DNA of 42,553 nt from JBICIG01 sp043101605. GTDB taxonomy: Bacteria; Planctomycetota; Phycisphaerae; Phycisphaerales; UBA1924. Shown one piece after another: positions 14,598 to 22,708 of this stretch (position 1 is its first letter; each line of letters starts with the position of its first letter). The notes below the pieces were generated by a model. That model had not been told where the DNA came from and made no database searches. It saw only the letters and a program-made list of their open reading frames with translations. The stretch spans positions 1 to 42,553 of the forward strand of contig JBICIG010000072.1 of NCBI GenBank assembly GCA_043101605.1, read 5' to 3'. The position numbers were made by a program, and so were the translations under genes.

Positions 14598-16565
14598 TTA
14601 CTCGCCGCCGGCCGACGCGAAGGTCATCTGGTCGACCCGCGCCATCACCTCGCTCCAGTCGTACCCGCTCTCGTCGAACAGGATGATCTCCTTCACGCCA
14701 CGCTCCATGGCGTAGACGATCAGCTCGGCGGTCTGCTCGAGCGTCATCCCCGGGTCGACATTCGGCGGACGCACCCACGGGACCGTCGGCATCCCGTTGT
14801 CGATGCACGCGTCCAGACGCGCCTTGGCGGCGGCCAGGTACACCTCATCGATCGTCGCGGTCGGGGGCAGCCCGAAGCGGAGCGCCTGGTCCTGCACCGT
14901 GGCGTACACGCCGTCGACCGCCCAGTCCTTCAGCGGGTACATGATCGGAGCCGCGTGCGACACAAAGCGCAGGTCGGCGTTCTGCATGTCGAAGCCGAGC
15001 TTCTGAAGCGGGTAGGGCACTTCGGGCGTTCCGGGCACCAGGTCGTAGTTGCTGATCGGGATGTCGCCCCACGCGGCGCGGACATGCTTGAAGAAGCCCT
15101 CCCACATCGCGTAATCCACCAGTTGCATGTTCACGCCGTGCGTCCAGAGCTTGAACGGGCGGTTGCGAGCGAGGTAGGGGCTGAAGTTGGGATCGAACGC
15201 CGGGGCCTCGGCGGCGAACTCCTGGAGCGTCCGCCTTCCATCGATCCGCTCGGTCCGGGCGCGGGGCGTCGCCAGCGCCGGGAGCCACCACTCGTGGACG
15301 GTCTCGAAGTCGAAGATCCCCTCGACATCCATGTGCACCGCCGCGGGCGGTTGCACGCCGCGATCCTCCCGCTCGGCCTCGAAGTACGCGATGAAACGGC
15401 GCGTCCACTCCGAGTTCAGTCGCACGCCCTCGGCATTGAAGACCACCGAAGTCTGCGCCCGCGGGCTCAGGTCCGGGTCGTACAGACGATCGAGCGGGTT
15501 GCGCCCGAGCGTCCACACATTGCGCCGGTTGAGGAGGTAATCATCCCGCTCGTGCGGCACCGCGCCGAACCCGTTGAGGTGGAAGGTGTACTTGAACTCG
15601 CTCCGCCCGATCCGCTCGAGCTGATCGTCAAACCACTTCGCCCAACCCAGCAACTGCTCGGCCGCGAGCTCGGGGTTCTTGCCCTCCCAGCTGTTGACGC
15701 GCGAGAAGGGCGTGTTCACACGCGGCGGGATCACCCCCGGGGCGTGACGGAAACGAAGGTCGGCCCACGACACCATCGGCTGCAGCAGCGGGAAAACGCG
15801 CTCGTCCTGCCAGTACGCCTCGTTGAACGACGGAAGGTCGCGGTGCGAGCCGGGCGTCCAGACCCAGAAGGTCACATCCGAGCCCAGCAGCCCGCCGCCC
15901 GAGCCGTCATTGCCCGAGCCATCGCCGCCCGAGCCGTCGTCGCCGGGCGGGGTGTCCTGCTTGTCGTCATCGCCCCCGCCGGCCGAGCCGCCGAGGTCGC
16001 CGTCGCCGCCGCCCGAGCCACCGCCGCCGGATCCGCCGCCGGCGTCACCGCCACCACCCGAGCCCCCACCCGAGCCGCCGCCCGAGCCGCCGCCGGAACC
16101 ACCGCCCGAGCCGCTTCCGCCCGTGCCGCCCCCCGAGCCGCCGGCCGAACGCGCCATCACGGCACCGGAGCCCGCGGAGATCACGATCCCCCCGGTGTCC
16201 GAGCCGGTCACAAAGGTCGGGGTCGAGCCGGCTGAGGTCGTCGAACTCGTCGTCCGCCCGGTCACGAATCGCATCTGCGACCGGCGCTGCTCCTCGCGGG
16301 CCGCCCGCTCGGCGGCTTCGCGGGCCTCCCGCGCCTCGCGCTTGCGGGCGATCTCGGCCAGCCTCGCCTCGAACATCGCCTGGCGATGCAGCAGCGCCCG
16401 CGTGATGAACCGCTGGCGGGCCCGCTCGGCCTGCTCTCGCTCCTTGGCCAACTGATCGTCGGGTTGAACGACGCTCGCCGCCCTCGCCGACGGCATCACC
16501 GTCACGGGCGCAAGGCCCGGCGCCACCAGCGCGCTCGCGAGCAACCACTTCGTCAGGAACCTCAT
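14598..16565 (-). CDS. Secreted protein with coiled coil, Gly-rich linker and TIM-barrel-like domain
   Basis: 655-residue exported protein of unknown function. It starts with a signal peptide (MRFLTKWLLASALVAPGLAP, cleavage near SARAA). An Arg/Glu/Ala-rich helical segment likely to form a coiled coil covers about residues 38-100. A long Gly/Ser/Asp linker spans about 150-230. The C-terminal domain of about 420 residues has strand-and-acid features of a glycoside-hydrolase-like barrel: HMDVEGIFDFETVHEWW, FKYTFHLNGFG and IILFDESGYDW. No GH family is assigned. The start is fixed by GGGAGG seven bases upstream; a longer in-frame extension lacks signal features. Its position in the polysaccharide locus suggests it trims, binds or anchors the polymer outside the cytoplasm. 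Confidence 0.7.
   Translation of the reverse strand: MRFLTKWLLASALVAPGLAPVTVMPSARAASVVQPDDQLAKEREQAERARQRFITRALLHRQAMFEARLAEIARKREAREAREAAERAAREEQRRSQMRFVTGRTTSSTTSAGSTPTFVTGSDTGGIVISAGSGAVMARSAGGSGGGTGGSGSGGGSGGGSGGGSGGGSGGGGDAGGGSGGGGSGGGDGDLGGSAGGGDDDKQDTPPGDDGSGGDGSGNDGSGGGLLGSDVTFWVWTPGSHRDLPSFNEAYWQDERVFPLLQPMVSWADLRFRHAPGVIPPRVNTPFSRVNSWEGKNPELAAEQLLGWAKWFDDQLERIGRSEFKYTFHLNGFGAVPHERDDYLLNRRNVWTLGRNPLDRLYDPDLSPRAQTSVVFNAEGVRLNSEWTRRFIAYFEAEREDRGVQPPAAVHMDVEGIFDFETVHEWWLPALATPRARTERIDGRRTLQEFAAEAPAFDPNFSPYLARNRPFKLWTHGVNMQLVDYAMWEGFFKHVRAAWGDIPISNYDLVPGTPEVPYPLQKLGFDMQNADLRFVSHAAPIMYPLKDWAVDGVYATVQDQALRFGLPPTATIDEVYLAAAKARLDACIDNGMPTVPWVRPPNVDPGMTLEQTAELIVYAMERGVKEIILFDESGYDWSEVMARVDQMTFASAGGE
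15880..16140. repeat. Low-complexity Gly/Ser/Asp linker-coding tract
   Basis: Codons for GSGGG-type units alternating with Asp-rich stretches, inside the minus-strand secreted protein gene. The DNA is a degenerate repeat of CCGCCCGAGCC-like words, so length variation between strains is likely. Confidence 0.85.
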
Positions 16566-16812
16566 GCGACAACCTCCCTCGGTTCTCTCCCCGTCGATCC
16601 CCCGCTTCCACTCCAAACCGGGGAAACTCGACTATCTGTATCGACCCGACGCCGCCCCTCTGGAGCCTCCGCCCCCCGAAGCGCAGCGCCGCCCCCACGC
16701 CCCGATCCACCAACCGGAGCGACCCGCATTTCTTCACGCCCTTCTCGGACAGACCGCCCGCCGGACGCCTCTGCTGACCATTCCCCCCACAGCCCCCCGC
16801 CGCGGATCGGCC

Positions 16813-18249
16813 TCAGGTCGCCCGCGCGCCCTCGTACTCCGAGCCGTGGTAGTCCTCCTCCCAGGAGGATGTGCCCGCGGCCGCGCCGTCCTGCTCTCCC
16901 CAGTCGAGCGCCGCGGTCGAGTCCGGCGCGAAGTCCGCGGCCGGGTATTCGAGGTACGCGCCCTGCTCGAAGCTCGGGTCCCCGTTCCGAATCGAACGCG
17001 CGACCCACAGCAGCCGCGACGCCAGCCCCGCGAACAGCAGCATGAACACCAGATTCGACGCGACGCGGGCCAGGAAGTACCCCTCGAAGATCGAGCCGAA
17101 GAGGTACGCCGCGAAGTACCCGTGGCAGATGTCCACGAGCCGGGCGTAGTGATCCGGAAGGATCTTTTTGGCGCGGAGGAGCTTCAGGCTCACCCAGCCG
17201 ATCAACCCGGCGTAGCTGAGCATGATGATCAGCATCCCGATGCCGTACGCCGCGAACCCGAACAGGTAACTGTTCTCGCTGCCGACCTCTTCGTTCTGAC
17301 CCTCGCCGATGATCGGGTTGCTCAGCGCCGAGTTGATCAGGCGCCCCCACACCTCGTCCCGCGTGTTCTCGGTCGATGTGACGCGGCTGGTGATCTCCAT
17401 GCCCATCGCCTGCAGCACATCCAGCAGCAGGAACAGCACCAGCCCCGCGACCGGCAGCAGGAACACGACCTTGCCCAGGCGCGAGTAGGTCACCATCACC
17501 GCCCCGAGCATGAACATCCCCGCGCCCGTGCGCGACCCCGACCAGATGATGAGCAGCGCAAAGAGTCCCACCGACGCGTACCACATCGGCTTGAGCACCC
17601 GCCACGGGTCGTTGATCGCGAGCCACAGCATCGTCGTCGCCATCGGCCCGAGCATGATCGCCGTCGACTGCGGGTTGTTGCCCAGCCCCAGGAACCGCGG
17701 CGGGCGCGGGATCACGATCAGGCTCCGGTTGAGCACGAACTGCACCGCGACCATGCCCGTCCACACCAGCCCCGCCAGCGCGATCGACCGAACGAGATTG
17801 ATCATCCCGTCGTACTTCTCGGACGTCGCGACCGCGGCATACCCGATCGCACCGACCGACAGCAGCGTGCCCGCGATGCTCGTGATGCTCGTGGTGATGT
17901 CATCGTGCACGATCCGCAACAGCCCCGCGTACAACCCGATCAGAAGCAGCATCGACGCGAGCAGCGGGAATCGCACGCCCCGCAGACGCCGCGCGTGGAA
18001 CAGCACGCCGATCAGCAGCAGCCCGCAGCACATGAAGAACAACGCCGAGCGATTGAGCTGCAGCGGCAGCACCCAGGTCTGGTAGACACGCTTGGTCCAG
18101 GTCACATGCGGGCCGATCGACGCCAGCAGAAGGGTCGCGCCCGCCACCCACGCCAGCGCCTTGGTCGACTTGCCGACCAGGAGCAGCGCCGTCCCGAGCA
18201 GGAGCGGGAGCACATAGAGCATCCATGGCTCGATGTTCAACCGTTGCAC
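16813..18249 (-). CDS. O-antigen ligase/polymerase family membrane protein (Wzy-like)
   Basis: 478-residue protein with about 11-12 transmembrane segments. A longer periplasmic loop precedes the IIGEGQNEEVGSENSYLFGF block, and SGSRTGAGMFMLGAV is the Wzy_C-type helix with its conserved Ser-Arg. Family members polymerise or ligate lipid-linked repeat units in the periplasm. The C-terminus (~50 residues) is acidic and soluble. The listed start is GTG 18249; an in-frame ATG at codon 10 is an alternative. It lies 171 bp downstream of the epimerase on the same strand. A 247-bp spacer separates it from the secreted Gly-rich protein gene, which may have its own promoter there. Confidence 0.83.
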   Translation of the reverse strand: MQRLNIEPWMLYVLPLLLGTALLLVGKSTKALAWVAGATLLLASIGPHVTWTKRVYQTWVLPLQLNRSALFFMCCGLLLIGVLFHARRLRGVRFPLLASMLLLIGLYAGLLRIVHDDITTSITSIAGTLLSVGAIGYAAVATSEKYDGMINLVRSIALAGLVWTGMVAVQFVLNRSLIVIPRPPRFLGLGNNPQSTAIMLGPMATTMLWLAINDPWRVLKPMWYASVGLFALLIIWSGSRTGAGMFMLGAVMVTYSRLGKVVFLLPVAGLVLFLLLDVLQAMGMEITSRVTSTENTRDEVWGRLINSALSNPIIGEGQNEEVGSENSYLFGFAAYGIGMLIIMLSYAGLIGWVSLKLLRAKKILPDHYARLVDICHGYFAAYLFGSIFEGYFLARVASNLVFMLLFAGLASRLLWVARSIRNGDPSFEQGAYLEYPAADFAPDSTAALDWGEQDGAAAGTSSWEEDYHGSEYEGARAT

Positions 18250-18420
18250 GAGCAGCCGCTCCTGATCTGCGGATCCATCGATCGCGTTCCCGCCCCGTCG
18301 ACGCCGCGCGGGAGCCCGCCCGCTTATCGGCTCGGCCGCCGGCGCCCTCCACCCTCGATCGCCGCCGACCTCGCAAACACTACGGCCGAGAACCCGCCCG
18401 GGATCTCCCGTTGCGGGGAA

Positions 18421-19416
18421 TCACCCCTCACCCTGCGCGCGCATCCAGTCCCATTGCCGCGAAAGCCCCTCTTCGAGGGAGACCTCCGGCGCGTACCCCA
18501 GCTCCTCCCGCGCCCGCGACAGGTCCGCCCAGGTCCGCTCCACATCGCCCGGGCGCTGCTCGCTCTGCACGATCCGCGGCTCGATCCCCGTCGCCCGCCC
18601 GATCGCCGCGATCAGCCCGTCGAGCGTCACCGGGGCATCGCTGCCCAGGTTCCACACGCGGTACCCGAAACGCCCCGCCGCCGCCTCCGCCGCCAGGATC
18701 CCGCGCACCAGATCGCTCACGAAGGTGTAGTCCCGGCTTGTCGACCCGTTCCCGTACATCTCGATTGCTTCGCCCCGCGCCACCAGCCGCATGAACTTGC
18801 GGATCGCCAGGTCCGGGCGCTGCCTGGGCCCGTAGACCGTGAAAAACCGCAGGCACGCGGTCGGCATGCCCGTCAGGTGCGCGTGCGCGTGGCAGATCGC
18901 CTCGCACGCGAGCTTGGTCGCCGCGTAGGGGCTGATCGGATCGAGCTGGCGCTCCTCCTCGCTGAAGGGCACCGTCTTCGCGTTGCCGTAGACCGAGCTC
19001 GACGACGCAACGAGCATCCGACCGGCCCCGGCCCGAGCCGCCGCGTCCAGCACCACGCTCGTTCCGAGCACATTGAAGTCCGCATATCCGACCGGGTCCT
19101 CGATGCTCGGGCGCACGCCCGCGCGCGCGGCGATATGGATCACGCTCGCCGGCTTCTCGCGCTCGAACAGCGCGCGCATCGCGTCGGCATCCCGGATGTC
19201 GGCCTCGACCAACTCGAACGATCCGCCTTGGGCCCGCTCGATCTCGCGCACATTGGCGCGCTTGAGCGTCGCCTCATAGAACGGATCGAAGTTGTCGATG
19301 CCGACGACCCGCCGACCGTCGGCGCGGAGCGCCTCGCACAGGTGCGACCCGATGAAGCCCGCGGCCCCCGTCACGATCGTGCTGCCGACGCCCGGCTGTC
19401 CCTGGTTCATGGTCAT
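18421..19416 (-). CDS. UDP-glucuronate 4-epimerase-like NAD-dependent epimerase
   Basis: 331-residue extended SDR enzyme, cytoplasmic. The NAD-binding GAAGFIGSH is at 17-25, DNFDPFYEATLKRANV is typical of UDP-glucuronate 4-epimerases, VASSSSVYGN carries the catalytic Ser/Thr region, PYAATK holds the Tyr-x3-Lys pair, and SRDYTFVSDLVRGI closes the substrate site. Most likely it makes UDP-galacturonate from UDP-glucuronate; UDP-glucose 4-epimerase is the alternative. The ATG at 19416 is preferred because AAGGA lies six bases upstream; an upstream in-frame start adds seven residues. Its leader contains a terminator-like hairpin, so expression may be attenuated (see findings). Confidence 0.87.
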   Translation of the reverse strand: MTMNQGQPGVGSTIVTGAAGFIGSHLCEALRADGRRVVGIDNFDPFYEATLKRANVREIERAQGGSFELVEADIRDADAMRALFEREKPASVIHIAARAGVRPSIEDPVGYADFNVLGTSVVLDAAARAGAGRMLVASSSSVYGNAKTVPFSEEERQLDPISPYAATKLACEAICHAHAHLTGMPTACLRFFTVYGPRQRPDLAIRKFMRLVARGEAIEMYGNGSTSRDYTFVSDLVRGILAAEAAAGRFGYRVWNLGSDAPVTLDGLIAAIGRATGIEPRIVQSEQRPGDVERTWADLSRAREELGYAPEVSLEEGLSRQWDWMRAQGEG

Positions 19417-19457
19417 GGCGGATCCTTGCCGGGACACGGCACCGGGCCCGGCGCGGC

Positions 19458-19499
19458 CCAGAAGAAAAGCAGGGCGCCATCGCTAGACAGCGCCCCGCT
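19458..19499 (-). terminator. Terminator-like hairpin in the epimerase leader
   Basis: GGGCGC (19472-19477) pairs with GCGCCC (19490-19495), extended by AGC/GCT across one mismatch. The minus-strand tail is TTTTCTTCT. It stands 40 bp upstream of the epimerase ATG, so it either ends a short leftward RNA or acts as an attenuator. Confidence 0.55.
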
Positions 19500-19639
19500 G
19501 GAGGAGAGAGAGATCAAGATTCCGTTCAGGAATTCAATCGGGTTTCTCGAGGACGCCCCCTGAAACTTCCGGGTTCCCGGCGCGTGGCTCGAGCCGCGGG
19601 CTCCGCCGCGGCAGGTGTTCAACTGCTAAAGGTCGAACA

Positions 19640-19668
19640 ATCTTACCCATCTTCTCCAAAAGCGGCAA
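19640..19668 (-). promoter_or_regulatory. Candidate leftward promoter for the epimerase leader
   Basis: On the minus strand TTGCCG (19668-19663) and TAAGAT (19645-19640) are separated by 17 bases. The match is partial, but position and spacing suit a leader transcript of about 170 bases ending at the hairpin 19458-19499. Confidence 0.3.
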
Positions 19669-19689
19669 GGGGCCCTGTTCGGGCCCCTT
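19651..19689 (-). terminator. Intrinsic terminator after the Spy-like gene
   Basis: AAGGGGCCC (19667-19675) pairs with GGGCCCCTT (19681-19689), a 9-bp perfect stem with a 5-base loop. The minus-strand tail contains CTTTTGG. It lies 57 bp past the stop codon at 19747. Confidence 0.6.
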
Positions 19690-19746
19690 CCGTAAGACTT
19701 CCGGGTGTCAGGTCCGCCGGGGCAATCCCCGGGAGCTCCGGCGTGT

Positions 19747-20637
19747 TCAGAGATCGCGCGGGCGGCGCCTCGGCGGGGCCCCTTCGCCTCCCCGGCCCTG
19801 CCCGGGCTCGCCGCGGAGCTGCCCCCGGCCGCCCTCGGCACCGCCGGCCTCAAGCCGACGCTCGAGCATCTCCGCCAGCGCGTCCTGCTGCTCGGGCGTC
19901 AGCCGACGCAGCACCTGCGCCAGCCGCCTGGACTTGACGATGTCCTGCGAGGCCTCGCCGGCCGCGGGTCGGCGGGCGTCGGCGGCACCCATCTCGTCCA
20001 TCGCTCCGGCCCGGCGGGCCTCGGCCTGCTCACGCATCTGGGCCACCTCGACCTCGACCCACTTCATCTGCTCGGCCGACAGCACCTGCCCCAGCCGCTC
20101 CTTGAACGGCCCGAAGCCCGGGCCTTCGGCCCGCATCTCGCGCAGTCGGGCCATCGCCTCACGCTGCTCGGGCGTCGCGTCGGCGAACCGACGCTGAAAC
20201 TCCTCGACCCGGTCGGCCCCGGCGCCCGGACCCTGCCGCTCGCGCCGCATCTCGTCGCGGTCGAGCCCGGCCTGCTTCATCAACTCCTCGACCTCGCCCC
20301 GGCTCTGCTCCATGTGCTCGCGCTGGGCGTTGCGGTAGTCCTGGAAGATCGCGCGGATCTGCGGGCCCTGCTCGTCGTTCAGACGCAGGTCGGCATCGGC
20401 CCGGGCGAGCCCCATGACCGCCCGCATGTACGCCCCGGCTTCGAGCTCGCCGCCAACAGCCGCCCGGCGACGACCGTCGATCTGATCGCCGAACTGCCCG
20501 GTGAGCCGGTCGGCCTCACGCTGCTGGACCCTCGGCCCGCGCAACGGATCACGCTCTGGCTGTGCGCTCGCCGCCGCGGCCAGCACCAACCCGGCCGCCC
20601 CCGCGATCATGCCCGCCAGTTTCACTCGACCATTCAT
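19747..20637 (-). CDS. Secreted Spy/LTXXQ-like protein
   Basis: 296-residue exported protein. An N-terminal signal peptide (MNGRVKLAGMIAGAAGLVLA, cleavage near ASAQ) precedes a mostly helical, charged Gln/Glu/Arg-rich body. It includes LNDEQGPQIRAIFQDYR, DATPEQREAMARLREM, VLSAEQMKWVEVEV and LTPEQQDALAEMLERR. These 'L(T/S)xxQ' helices resemble the Spy/CpxP periplasmic chaperone or sensor family; function here is inferred only. The C-terminus is Gly/Arg-rich. The ATG is fixed by AAGGAG eight bases upstream. It is divergent from the Mrp gene and ends in its own terminator. Annotation as a hypothetical periplasmic protein would also be fair. Confidence 0.72.
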   Translation of the reverse strand: MNGRVKLAGMIAGAAGLVLAAAASAQPERDPLRGPRVQQREADRLTGQFGDQIDGRRRAAVGGELEAGAYMRAVMGLARADADLRLNDEQGPQIRAIFQDYRNAQREHMEQSRGEVEELMKQAGLDRDEMRRERQGPGAGADRVEEFQRRFADATPEQREAMARLREMRAEGPGFGPFKERLGQVLSAEQMKWVEVEVAQMREQAEARRAGAMDEMGAADARRPAAGEASQDIVKSRRLAQVLRRLTPEQQDALAEMLERRLEAGGAEGGRGQLRGEPGQGRGGEGAPPRRRPRDL

Positions 20638-20853
20638 CGCCAACTCCTTCCCGCGTGAGCGCCCGCGGGATCGGCCCGCGGACGCGTGTGTTCTCGGTTC
20701 CTGCAAGGGCCCGACGCCCCGCCAGAGTCTCCAACGCCCGCCGCCGCCGGCGATTGCAACCCATGGCCAATCGGTCCCCCTAGCATCCACCGCCCGCCCC
20801 GCACGAACGCCCCGGCGACCACCCCGAACCAGCCCCCGACCACCCGAGGCCGC

Positions 20854-22095
20854 ATGACCCTCTCCAAGGACCAGATCCGCCAGACGCTCGGCTCGGTGAC
20901 GCTCGACCTGCCCGGCTCGCCCGCCGCGGCCGACCTCATCGAATGGGTCGCGACCTGCGAGGGCGCCGTCTCGCTCAAGCTCTTCCACGAATCGCTGGGT
21001 GCCGCCGACGCCTGCCGACCCGTCGCCGACGCGTGCGCCGGCGCCGTCCGCCAACTCGCCGGGCAGTCGGGCGAGCCGCTGTCGATGCTCACCATCGAGT
21101 TCGTCGACAAGCTGGGCGCGAAGGTGCACGAGCAGGTCTTCCGCGCGCCGGGGTCGGGTTCGTCGGCGTCCTCGTCGCAAGCGGGCGCTCCCGCTCAGCC
21201 GCGCGAATCACAACCGCAACCGTCGAGCGGGCACGAGCCGATCGGCGGCTTGAAGAAGCCCGTGCGCGAGCCCGGGAGCGCCATCCCGGGCGTCACGCAC
21301 ACCATCGCCGTCGGGGCGGGCAAGGGCGGCGTGGGCAAGTCGACCGTCGCGGTCAACCTTGCCGTCGCGCTCGCCCGGCAGGGTCACGCGGTCGGGCTGA
21401 TGGACGGCGACATCTACGGCCCGTCGCTGCCGACCATGCTCGGATTGAGCACCATGGAGCAGCAGGTCCACTCGGGCATGCTCCAGCCGCATCTGGTCCA
21501 CGGCATCAAGGCGATCACCATCGGCAAGCTCGTCGACCCCGAGAAGCCGCTGATCTGGCGCGGCCCGATGGCCCACGGCGCGTTCAAGCAACTCGCCGAG
21601 CAGACGGCCTGGGGCGAGCTCGATTACCTCGTCATCGACCTCCCGCCCGGCACGGGCGATGTGCCCCTGACCATGGCGCAGATCCTTCAACTCACCGGCG
21701 CGGTCGTGGTCTGCACGCCGCAGCGTGTGGCGCAGGACGACGCGGTGCGCGCCGCCCGCATGTTCCAGCAACTCAACATCGAAGTCCTCGGCGTCGTCGA
21801 GAACATGAGCTACTTCATCGGAGATGACGGCAAGGAGTACGACATCTTCGGGCGCGGCGGAGCCGAGCAGATGGCCCAACGCATGGGCCTGCCCTTCCTG
21901 GGCAACCTGCCCATCAACACCGCCCTCCGCGCCAACTCCGACAAGGGCGACCCGAGCGCCAACTTCGCCCCCGACACCGCCGGCGGCGAGACGCTCCCCA
22001 AGGCCCTCGAAACCCTCGCGGACAACCTGCAAAGCCAGGTCACGCTCGCGGCGATGAAGTCCGGGCAGCGCAAGCCGTCGCTGAAGATCAGCTAG
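20854..22095 (+). CDS. mrp: Mrp/ApbC-family P-loop ATPase (Fe-S carrier homologue without CxxC)
   Basis: 413-residue Mrp/NBP35-type ATPase. An N-terminal MIP18/DUF59-like domain (IRQTLGSVTLDLPGSPAA) is followed by a ~40-residue Ser/Gln/Pro linker and the deviant Walker A GAGKGGVGKST. The Mrp signature MDGDIYGPSLPTMLG and the YLVIDLPPGTGDV block are intact. Family members carry and transfer Fe-S clusters. The usual CxxC pair after ENMSYF is missing (ENMSYFIGDDGKEYDIFG), so cluster binding may differ. The start ATG 20854 is where family similarity begins. It is divergent from the Spy-like gene, and its 3' end overlaps the gmk 3' end by 8 bp on the opposite strand. Confidence 0.9.
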   Translation: MTLSKDQIRQTLGSVTLDLPGSPAAADLIEWVATCEGAVSLKLFHESLGAADACRPVADACAGAVRQLAGQSGEPLSMLTIEFVDKLGAKVHEQVFRAPGSGSSASSSQAGAPAQPRESQPQPSSGHEPIGGLKKPVREPGSAIPGVTHTIAVGAGKGGVGKSTVAVNLAVALARQGHAVGLMDGDIYGPSLPTMLGLSTMEQQVHSGMLQPHLVHGIKAITIGKLVDPEKPLIWRGPMAHGAFKQLAEQTAWGELDYLVIDLPPGTGDVPLTMAQILQLTGAVVVCTPQRVAQDDAVRAARMFQQLNIEVLGVVENMSYFIGDDGKEYDIFGRGGAEQMAQRMGLPFLGNLPINTALRANSDKGDPSANFAPDTAGGETLPKALETLADNLQSQVTLAAMKSGQRKPSLKIS

Positions 22096-22708
22096 CCCGC
22101 CGACGCGTGCGCTCGTGCCGCACCGCGTCGAGCGCCTCGGCGATCGCGCGGTCCAGCTCCGCGTTGACGATGAACCGGTCGTACGCCCCGCACCGGCGCG
22201 CCTCGCCCATCTCGCGCTGCGCCTCGGCGAAGCGGCGCTGGATGACCTCCTCGGGCTCGCGCTTGCGCGAGCGCAGCCGATCGAGCAGCTCGTCCTCGCT
22301 CGGCGGGAGGACGAAGATCCCGAACGCGTCGGGCATCTTCTCCTTGACCTGCTTGGCGCCCTCGACATCGATCTCGAGGATCACCAGCCGCCCGCGCGCG
22401 AGCTGCTCGTTCACCCAGCTCCTGGGCGTGCCGTACTTGTTCCCGAACACATCGGCCGTCTCGAGGAACTCGCCCGCCGCTTCGAGCTCATCGAACTCGT
22501 CGCGCGTCACGAAGTGGTAGTCGACACCCTCGACATCGGCCTCGGTCTTGGGGCGCGTGGTCATGCTGACCGAGAAGACCGACCCGCGGATGGATCGCTC
22601 CACGCCGCGCGTGATCGTCGTCTTCCCGACGCCGCTGGGCCCGCTGATGATCACCAGCATCCCGTCGTCGGTGTCCGTTGCCAGCCGCTGACGCTCCTGC
22701 TCGGTCAT
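22088..22708 (-). CDS. gmk: Guanylate kinase
   Basis: 206-residue kinase phosphorylating GMP/dGMP with ATP. The P-loop is SGPSGVGKTT (about 20-29). GMP-binding residues lie in FSVSMTTRPKTEADVEGVDYHFV and the adjacent GEFLETADVFGNKYGTP, and the lid/adenine region is LRSRKREPEEVIQRRF. LVILEIDVEGAKQV is the conserved core strand. Length is normal for the family. The start ATG 22708 overlaps the pyrB stop (ATGA), and the gene is last in a leftward operon with pyrB and a lipoprotein gene. The final codons overlap the convergent mrp gene by 8 bp. Confidence 0.95.
   Translation of the reverse strand: MTEQERQRLATDTDDGMLVIISGPSGVGKTTITRGVERSIRGSVFSVSMTTRPKTEADVEGVDYHFVTRDEFDELEAAGEFLETADVFGNKYGTPRSWVNEQLARGRLVILEIDVEGAKQVKEKMPDAFGIFVLPPSEDELLDRLRSRKREPEEVIQRRFAEAQREMGEARRCGAYDRFIVNAELDRAIAEALDAVRHERTRRRAS

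Noticed and set aside
20638..21180. Upstream extension of the Spy-like frame on the minus strand
   Set aside because: A strong AAGGAG and signal peptide fix the start at 20637; upstream is antisense to mrp.
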